Shown here: positions 35,792 to 41,305 of the stretch, piece after piece
How the letters are laid out: each line of letters begins with the position of its first letter
How positions within the stretch are numbered: position 1 is the stretch's first letter
Source of the DNA: Saprospiraceae bacterium
Lineage (GTDB): Bacteria > Bacteroidota > Bacteroidia > Chitinophagales > Saprospiraceae
Direction of reading: 5' to 3'
Assembly: GCA_029212405.1 (NCBI GenBank)
Contig: JARGNR010000006.1
Coordinates: 1-41,305, forward strand
Length of the DNA: 41,305 nt
The notes under the pieces: generated by a model
What the model saw: the letters and a program-made list of their open reading frames with translations, nothing else
The model's database searches: none
Told to the model about the DNA's origin: nothing
Position numbers and translations under genes: made by a program

Positions 35792-36322
35792 TCAATTCGT
35801 TGCTTTCTTTATTCTATCATAAATTAAGTAGGCTGGAATTATTGACATACACATGTACAATGCTCCTTCTAATCGTAGGCGTGTAGCCCTGCCCTCAAAG
35901 TACAACTCCATGGTAGGTCCAACCAGCAGAAAAAAAACAAAACAACCCATAATCAGTGCTAGTGGTTTTCTCTTATCTTGAATATATCCAATCAAACAAG
36001 ATCCTGCAAAGAGGATAATAATTGATACTATTGAATTTGAAAACAACGCAATCCCAAAACAGATAAATCCAATTATAAGCGCCCATATAAAAGGACCTTC
36101 CTTATACTTTAGTTTTTCTTTTTCTTTTGTATTAATCTCAATCGTCTTTTGATCTACCTGTTGGGCCCGCAACGTTTCATATCGTTCAAAAACTTGCATT
36201 GTTGTCTCCTCATCGTGCCCCTTTTTCCGCATATCTGACAAAATAGTAAGGTAATCATTTCCACTATTTTGAAGGTATTCTCTTGCCAAAGACTCTATGT
36301 TCTCTTTTTCATTTTCTCTCAT
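35792..36322 (-). CDS. Small four-helix membrane protein with soluble N-terminus
   Basis: This 176-residue protein has a charged helical N-terminal region (residues 1-75, MRENEKENIESLAREYLQNS) and then about four hydrophobic segments (about 77-95, 97-111, 121-138, 152-168). The C-terminus is basic and probably cytosolic. I recognise no family. It follows the lipase-like gene of the VgrG/PAAR group, about 310 nt downstream in the same direction, so it could be an immunity protein. That is position-based inference only. Confidence 0.6.
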   Translation of the reverse strand: MRENEKENIESLAREYLQNSGNDYLTILSDMRKKGHDEETTMQVFERYETLRAQQVDQKTIEINTKEKEKLKYKEGPFIWALIIGFICFGIALFSNSIVSIIILFAGSCLIGYIQDKRKPLALIMGCFVFFLLVGPTMELYFEGRATRLRLEGALYMCMSIIPAYLIYDRIKKATN

Positions 36323-36634
36323 AATTATTGGTTATTGGCAAAGCCAGTAAAAATTCAGCTTTGGATCGTTTTTATTATTCTAGTTGATCATTAATGATGA
36401 CCTCAATAATACCATATTCCCTTCAAATGAAGATAACATATACCTTCATTTCCTCAATACACTCCCAGTTTTCCAGTATTTATATGCAAAGTACATATCT
36501 CAAAATTAAACGCAAATCAAACACTATTACTTTTAAAAATCCAAAATATTATGTGTTCAGTACTAGACATATAAATCCAGATTTCAGTAATTTTTTAAGT
36601 GAATTTTCATAAAAATCATGATCCCTAGACCATA
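36323..36634. other. Intergenic, no convincing gene
   Basis: AT-rich spacer between the lipase-like gene and the small membrane-protein gene. A 72-codon plus-strand frame at 36394-36612 is compositionally biased (Ile, Ser, Tyr) and is not supported. No hairpin terminator was recognised. Confidence 0.5.
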
Positions 36635-37741
36635 TTAAAGTTCTATGGATTTTGTCGGATTAACTATTTCATTTATCTCCCTTGCAATTACGTCGGAAAC
36701 ATTCGGATCCGTGTAATACAAACTGTGATTGATTCCTAATTTCCGTGGTGGTTTCAACCTATAATCCTGAGCATAACTCAAGATTCCATTTAGGTGCTTA
36801 GATACTCCAGTTTTAAGAACTAGAGTTAAGAAAAAAGGATATGTCCCTAACGCTGCACTATTAAATGAGAATCCATTTAAGATTAAGCTTATTGGAAAAA
36901 AAACAAGGATGAATAGTAAAGGCAAAAAAAGTAACACCGTAAAAGGAATTAAAAAATCAATTAGTACATGATCCCCTAATACACCAAAAGCTTTTGTCAA
37001 AAACAAAACGATTAATAAATAGAAAAATGATAATATCCAATTATTGAATTTATTTAAAATGTAATAAATCACATTTGTAATTGGTCGGAATGTATTGCTG
37101 ATTATATTTAAAAAAAATGAAGCCTCATCAAAATCGTATTGTACATTTATAATTTTAGTATTAAGCTCCTTAATGTATTGAATTTCATTTTTAAATTGGG
37201 TGACGATTTCAACAATTTTACCTCTTCCTTTTTCGTATATGAAAATCAAAATACCAATAATACTCAAGTAAATAATTATACTCAAATTAAGAACAAAAAA
37301 ACTTGACCCATTATATAAATGTCCAACAATCAAAGCCGTAATGATTCCTACCAGGAAGACTAAAACAAATTTTGTGTAGTTTAAAATAGCATTGAGTGTT
37401 TGCTTTGTCTTATTAATAATGAATGGAGTACCTAATGTCACTACGAGATCAATATCCTTATATGCCCCAAGCGAATACAAACTCACATTCCCTCCATGGC
37501 TATGGCCCACTAAAATTTTAATTGAACCTAGACGAGAGTCATATTCTACTTTTTTAGCAAGTTTTGCCCCTTCTCTGAATCTTGACTTGAATGAATTTTT
37601 ACCATCCCATTGGTGTTGAAAAAACTGAATATCCCCCTCAATTTTTTCATTAAGCTCTTTACTTAAAAAGGATTGTTCTTTGATCCATTCTGCGTTTTTT
37701 GCAAAGGTTCCATGTATTAAAAATATATCGATTTTTTTCAT
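36635..37741 (-). CDS. Alpha/beta-hydrolase (lipase-like) with membrane helices; candidate secreted effector
   Basis: This 368-residue protein opens KKIDIFLIHGTFA, the first strand and oxyanion region of an alpha/beta-hydrolase. It then has the nucleophile elbow GHSHGG with Ser81 and a late GINHSLYYTDPNVSDVI with His339 as the probable catalytic His; the Asp is not assigned. Between about 121 and 300 it carries four to five hydrophobic helices instead of an ordinary cap domain. It follows the VgrG and PAAR genes on the same strand after 359 nt. Lipase effectors commonly sit next to VgrG/PAAR, so an effector role is plausible; a housekeeping membrane lipase is the alternative. Confidence 0.72.
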   Translation of the reverse strand: MKKIDIFLIHGTFAKNAEWIKEQSFLSKELNEKIEGDIQFFQHQWDGKNSFKSRFREGAKLAKKVEYDSRLGSIKILVGHSHGGNVSLYSLGAYKDIDLVVTLGTPFIINKTKQTLNAILNYTKFVLVFLVGIITALIVGHLYNGSSFFVLNLSIIIYLSIIGILIFIYEKGRGKIVEIVTQFKNEIQYIKELNTKIINVQYDFDEASFFLNIISNTFRPITNVIYYILNKFNNWILSFFYLLIVLFLTKAFGVLGDHVLIDFLIPFTVLLFLPLLFILVFFPISLILNGFSFNSAALGTYPFFLTLVLKTGVSKHLNGILSYAQDYRLKPPRKLGINHSLYYTDPNVSDVIAREINEIVNPTKSIEL

Positions 37742-38100
37742 CTTAAAAGTTTCTCATGGATCAAATCAATAGTTAATTTTTCACCACATTCTGCTTAATA
37801 ATTTTAATCGTCACACCTTAATACCTGTACTCGAAAATTCTACTACATTCCTCTCAACAATATTTTTAATCAGACAAAATTACAGCTTTCGTTCCAAAAA
37901 AAGCACCATAAAACATTCTACCTACCTAATAACCAAAGATGAATTCCTCCTTTAGAGTATATCATCCAAATTGTGATAGGGCACTTTCCTATCTGTTCTA
38001 TCCCAAACAAATTCCTACTAAATTAATATTGAGTAACCGCTAAAATGCTTATCAATATTGGCTCGATATAGCATTCATACCACTGAACTATTCGCTTTAA
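37742..38100. other. Intergenic, no convincing gene
   Basis: AT-rich, 359 nt between the PAAR stop and the lipase-like start. I see no reading frame of useful length. Two copies of CAATATTG-like sequence near 38024-38058 could form an 8-bp hairpin with a long loop, too weak to call a terminator. Confidence 0.5.
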
Positions 38101-38400
38101 TCAACCTCCAATCATCACATTCATCGCACCAACAACAATTGTTCCTCCATGCGCAGTTTGATCCCCCATCCTCGCTGCTGGCATCCCCTCAATTATTACT
38201 GTCGCTGACCCAATAACAATCGTATCGGGAGGTCCGACACAAATTAACATATCTCCTAAACGGGCGGCAGGTAATCCTCCAATAAGAACGGTCAAAGCCC
38301 CAGGGCCAACTACTGGTCCCCCCACATGAGGTATGGGTGGTACTCCTGGAGTTAACATTGGGCATTCGTGAAAATCTGTTAATCTTGCTGCTGGTGGCAT
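38101..38400 (-). CDS. PAAR-motif tip protein
   Basis: This 99-residue protein is made of PAAR-type repeats: MPPAARLTDFHECPML at the start, LPAARLGDMLICVGPPD in the middle and MPAARMGDQTAHGGTIVVGA near the end. His11 and Cys13 near the start, the central Cys and the late His can bind the metal that caps the cone. Its size is normal for a stand-alone PAAR protein. It would sit on the VgrG spike, whose gene ends 19 nt upstream, and may carry a cargo. It has no C-terminal toxin extension of its own. Confidence 0.93.
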   Translation of the reverse strand: MPPAARLTDFHECPMLTPGVPPIPHVGGPVVGPGALTVLIGGLPAARLGDMLICVGPPDTIVIGSATVIIEGMPAARMGDQTAHGGTIVVGAMNVMIGG

Positions 38401-38419
38401 CTTGTTTCTGTTTTTTGTT

Positions 38420-40219
38420 TTAATTAATCATTACCATCGCTCCTTTAATAGTCGTTTGCGCTCCTCCTTCTAAAGAGGCGGTCGAACTGCCAGAAGCTTC
38501 AAATGTCATATCTGCATTTTGCTTAATATTCATTCCGCTGATAGAAACGTCACCATCCGATGATTTAATGGTTACTCCTGTATTTCCACTTAACGTCAAT
38601 TTTTCATTGCATTCTATAGATAAACTGGTGGCACTTTTTATCGTAATTCCATCAGTGGAAAATACAACACTATTGTCATTTTGATCCTTTATCGTTATGG
38701 ATTCCTCCTTATCATTAAAAATCGCGGTATTCTTATTTGGAGTAGTTATGGTAAACACTTTATTTTCATCATCAAATCGCAGATTGATGCCAGATTTTGT
38801 AACAATGGCTTTCGTCGTATTTTCTGCATTGGGATCTAAATCTGGAAACGGCTTATGGGTCGTTGAACTATACATACTCCCTAAAATAACAGGAAATCGA
38901 GGGTCTTCATTTAAAAATCCAATAACAACTTCATCTCCAACCTCAGGCATAAAAAAAACGCCTGCACCTGAAGTGGAATAAAAATTGGCCAATCGTGCCC
39001 ACAGGCCTTCACCTTTTGGATCAAACATGGGAACATCCACTAATACCCTATATTGGCTATCCGGATCTTCGTACATCTGTTTTACAGTAGCATTGTATAA
39101 TCCTTGAACTCCCGGAAGTAGCCCTGATGCAGGTGGCGCCATGACATCTCTTTCTGAAGTTACCCACTCAGGTGATAAGCCCAATTCCACTTCTGTAATC
39201 CAATTTCCTTCCGATATAGTATGATGTGCATTCGAAATGAAATAATCCCCATTAAAACGGTCTCCTAATTTTGCCATTGTGAGGTATTTTCCAGGATCGG
39301 CCCGAGAACTGCCCTGAAATGTTACATGCCCTTGATTTTTTGAATAGGCGCTTTTCAATAAGGTTGCCTTTGACCATTCCGTAAGTTCATCACTATTTAA
39401 CGGAGCTGTTGTTTGCAGTTGATAGTCGGACAATCCCACCACTTCAGATAGCTTTTTGGAAGATAAATTACCAGGTCCAGCATAACTACTTGTAGCCTCG
39501 CCAGAAATGATTGTTTGTTCAGCGAAACCCCACGAATTTGCTTTGACTGATCCCAGCTGCCAAAGCGCATTCATCGACCCATCAAATTCAAGTAGGTTGT
39601 CTCCAAATTCGACAGTTAGTACAGAATTTGTATCGGAGTCTGGTGGAAATACTGAAACTTTACCATTCAATGCAGTTACAATCATTCCGTTTGCTTCCGC
39701 TCTGGATAAAATATAATCCCAATCCGTACAGTAATATTGAACCTGTTCAGGCCATTCTGTAGCTGTGGAAGAAACATCAGCAGATAACCCGCTGTAATTG
39801 CCAATGATTCTACTCATGATATCACTGTCACTCTGCTTCGCATAAGTGACACTTTTGCGTCCCACAACCATTTTTACTGCTTCATCCTTACATTCTACCA
39901 CCAATACTGATCCTACATCTCGGTTGATGCGAATGGATTGTTGTGTGACTATTCCTGTAAACAATACGGAGTTTTTACCATCATATCCCGTCTCAATGGT
40001 AATCTTGTTTCCTGGCACAAATGTATCGGAGGAACTGGCATTAAACTCTCCTGTAGAAGCATCTCCATCCATAATAACAATACTCGCCGATGAAATCTGA
40101 TTCACCCCTTTATGCACATTGATAGAAAGGACAGAATCTGTATCAGGAATTTCATTCCCCTCGGATTTAATAGTAAAGGATACAAGTCCTCCACTTTGAA
40201 TTGATGCAGTCTCACTCAT
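38420..40219 (-). CDS. VgrG-type spike protein (T6SS, or related contractile injection system)
   Basis: This 599-residue protein has a gp27-like base (about 10-360, with QYYCTDWDYILSRAEANGMIV) and a gp5-like OB domain (about 370-455: GLLPGVQGLYNATVKQ, RVLVDVPM, GVFFMPEVGDEVVIGFLNEDPRFPVILGSMY). A repetitive beta-helix needle (about 470-599) ends IKGAMVMIN. The base and needle are those of VgrG; the same architecture occurs in eCIS spikes (Pvc8/Afp8), and I cannot separate the two without the other structural genes. No sheath, tube or baseplate genes are in the window, so this is an orphan spike module with its PAAR. No toxic domain is fused. Confidence 0.9.
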   Translation of the reverse strand: MSETASIQSGGLVSFTIKSEGNEIPDTDSVLSINVHKGVNQISSASIVIMDGDASTGEFNASSSDTFVPGNKITIETGYDGKNSVLFTGIVTQQSIRINRDVGSVLVVECKDEAVKMVVGRKSVTYAKQSDSDIMSRIIGNYSGLSADVSSTATEWPEQVQYYCTDWDYILSRAEANGMIVTALNGKVSVFPPDSDTNSVLTVEFGDNLLEFDGSMNALWQLGSVKANSWGFAEQTIISGEATSSYAGPGNLSSKKLSEVVGLSDYQLQTTAPLNSDELTEWSKATLLKSAYSKNQGHVTFQGSSRADPGKYLTMAKLGDRFNGDYFISNAHHTISEGNWITEVELGLSPEWVTSERDVMAPPASGLLPGVQGLYNATVKQMYEDPDSQYRVLVDVPMFDPKGEGLWARLANFYSTSGAGVFFMPEVGDEVVIGFLNEDPRFPVILGSMYSSTTHKPFPDLDPNAENTTKAIVTKSGINLRFDDENKVFTITTPNKNTAIFNDKEESITIKDQNDNSVVFSTDGITIKSATSLSIECNEKLTLSGNTGVTIKSSDGDVSISGMNIKQNADMTFEASGSSTASLEGGAQTTIKGAMVMIN

Positions 40220-40312
40220 TTTGTTTGGTCTTTTAAGGTTTACTCAATCTAGTTTTCTACCTAAATATTCAAAAAACATTTGACATTTTAAAATAATTAC
40301 CCCCCGACCCCC

Positions 40313-40388
40313 CAAATCTCTCCAACCTTCACAATCTTAATCAATCTCTCCAACCTTCACAATCTTCACAATCTTCACAATCCTTCCA
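40313..40388. repeat. 9-bp repeat array B (AATCTCTCC / AATCTTCAC units)
   Basis: Imperfect units such as AATCTCTCC, AACCTTCAC and AATCTTCAC run from just after a C-rich tract (CCCCCGACCCCCC) into the 3' end of the duplicated-VOC gene, including its stop codon. Same unit family and orientation as arrays near 2.7 kb and 41.2 kb. Confidence 0.75.
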
Positions 40389-41094
40389 CCAACCTAATCA
40401 TTGCTCCATTCTCCGATATTATGGCAGTCAATACCCCTTCAGTTATCCAGTACGGCTTCCTTACTATATTTTGTCCTTTTATTGCTTCATTGAGATTCAA
40501 CACAGAAAAAACGATCATGGAATTCTCTTTAATACGAGTAGGCTGATGACTTTCTGCTGTATACGTCACCCATTGAATACCAAAAGGATGGTCTTCCATT
40601 TTAGTACTATATGATTTCGTATTCTGATGATACACCCTATTTTCTCTTTTCTCATCTGTTACGATCTCAAAGTGGTGGTATTGGTATGAAATTAAATCTT
40701 TTCCATGTCCATCGCCCAATAGTGGATGAATGCGTTTTCGAGGATTGGGCCAGACTTCTTGTTCAGCCTTATCAAACTGTAATAACTCAATAGGTGCACC
40801 CTCTACTTCAATAAAACAAACTACAACTCCATCGGCTGGGCTATTGGGTCCATAAATGACATTTTGACCTTTAATTGAGTTTTGGAGGTCTTCTACAACA
40901 AAGGCCACGTGAGGGGTGGATTGTATCAGTGGATGAATAGGCGTATCATGTTCAAATCTCAACCATTCAATTCCAAATTGACTTTCAAAATATCCTGACC
41001 CATAGAATTTCCATTCTGGATTATAGTCCTCGTTACTTTTGATTTCTGTTGTAGGTAATCCAATATGATGATATGTGTATCCTGTTTTTACCAT
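40375..41094 (-). CDS. Protein of two tandem VOC-like modules, unknown substrate
   Basis: This 239-residue protein contains an internal duplication. Module 1 (about 6-107) has YTYHHIGLPT, FGIEWLRFE, HVAFVVEDLQNSIKGQNVIYGP and GAPIELLQF. Module 2 (about 133-238) has YQYHHFEIVT, FGIQWVTYT, MIVFSVLNLNEAIKGQNIVRKP and GAMIRLVEG. Each has an HH near the first strand and the same phrase IKGQN(V/I). This is a paired-module VOC arrangement; the first Glu ligand (PIELL) is present in module 1 but is Arg in module 2 (MIRLV). The stop codon lies in repeat array B. Cytosolic; substrate not known. Confidence 0.75.
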   Translation of the reverse strand: MVKTGYTYHHIGLPTTEIKSNEDYNPEWKFYGSGYFESQFGIEWLRFEHDTPIHPLIQSTPHVAFVVEDLQNSIKGQNVIYGPNSPADGVVVCFIEVEGAPIELLQFDKAEQEVWPNPRKRIHPLLGDGHGKDLISYQYHHFEIVTDEKRENRVYHQNTKSYSTKMEDHPFGIQWVTYTAESHQPTRIKENSMIVFSVLNLNEAIKGQNIVRKPYWITEGVLTAIISENGAMIRLVEGL

Positions 41095-41186
41095 GTACTA
41101 CTGATTCTATTTATTACGCAAGGAGAACGATATAGCACTGCAATTAGTCACCGAAAAAATCAATGAATCACAAATATCAAGAAAAC

Positions 41187-41305
41187 AAATCTCTCCAATC
41201 TCTCCAATCTCTCCAATCTCTCCAATCTCTCCAATCTCTCCAATCTTTCAAATCTCTCCAATCTTTCAAATCTCTCCAATCTTTCAAATCTCTCCAATCT
41301 TTCAA
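41187..41305. repeat. 9-bp tandem repeat array C (AATCTCTCC, later alternating with AATCTTTCA), runs off the window
   Basis: About 13 units are present. The first half is a near-perfect AATCTCTCC array; the second half alternates AATCTCTCC with AATCTTTCA, giving an 18-bp higher-order period. It lies upstream of the duplicated-VOC gene and continues past the last base. There are no unique spacers, so it is not a CRISPR array. Confidence 0.9.

Noticed and set aside
36394-36612. 72-codon plus-strand ORF
   Set aside because: Biased Ile/Ser/Tyr composition, no signal peptide or domain, likely a chance frame.
35792-40219. Complete type VI secretion or eCIS locus
   Set aside because: Only spike, tip and a candidate effector were found; no sheath, tube, baseplate, membrane complex or ClpV/AAA+ gene is in the window.
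41187-41305. Possible CRISPR array
   Set aside because: The period is 9 (then 18) bp with no unique spacers and no cas genes in the window; it is a simple tandem repeat.

Overview
The window is low-GC chromosomal DNA of a Bacteroidota species, most likely a marine flavobacterium or cytophagalean relative. The grounds are C-terminal type IX secretion (T9SS) sorting tails on several large secreted proteins, a laminarinase-type GH16, Bacteroidota-specific families (GDYXXLXY, DUF2157), weak Shine-Dalgarno signals and one good match to the Bacteroidota promoter consensus (TTG, 20 nt, TAnnTTTG). Almost every gene is on the minus strand; the exceptions are one giant T9SS protein and a tRNA array with its leader.

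Layout. 1-12.9 kb: a truncated GH16 glucanase, a YitT membrane protein, a 9-bp repeat array, two unknown envelope proteins, VOC and GNAT enzymes, a 439-residue protein ending in an EAD11-like adaptor domain, PhzF, DUF2314, a GT4 glycosyltransferase and the DUF2157/GDYXXLXY pair. 12.9-14.6 kb: an RNA region. A Bacteroidota promoter drives a 24-codon leader ORF followed by mutually exclusive antiterminator and terminator hairpins, then a four-tRNA cassette duplicated in tandem with a 400-bp period; the last tRNA-Ser copy is split by a 190-bp inverted-repeat element. 14.6-22.1 kb: an EEP nuclease/phosphatase and small secreted or immunity-like proteins (DUF4272, TonB C-terminal domain, R2K-type ATP-grasp, unknowns). 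22.3-25.8 kb: a plus-strand VCBS-repeat T9SS protein. 26.0-29.7 kb: a compact operon with a protein made of three EAD11-like repeats and two EAD1-EAD11-trypsin proteins, one with a complete His-Asp-Ser triad and one with His replaced by Tyr. 29.8-35.5 kb: an unknown cytosolic protein and two T9SS proteins. 35.8-41.1 kb: a VgrG-type spike, a PAAR tip, a membrane lipase-like candidate effector, a small membrane protein and a duplicated-domain VOC-like protein, bounded by more 9-bp repeats.

Two things stand out. First, the 26.0-29.7 kb operon looks like a regulated-proteolysis or conflict module built from effector-associated domains without an NTPase in view: an EAD11 scaffold, a pseudo-protease and an active protease. 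Second, the orphan transcription attenuator at 13.2-13.4 kb has no biosynthetic operon downstream but faces an array of tRNAs; its Ser/Phe/Cys-rich peptide matches isotypes in that array. Both readings rest on sequence logic alone.
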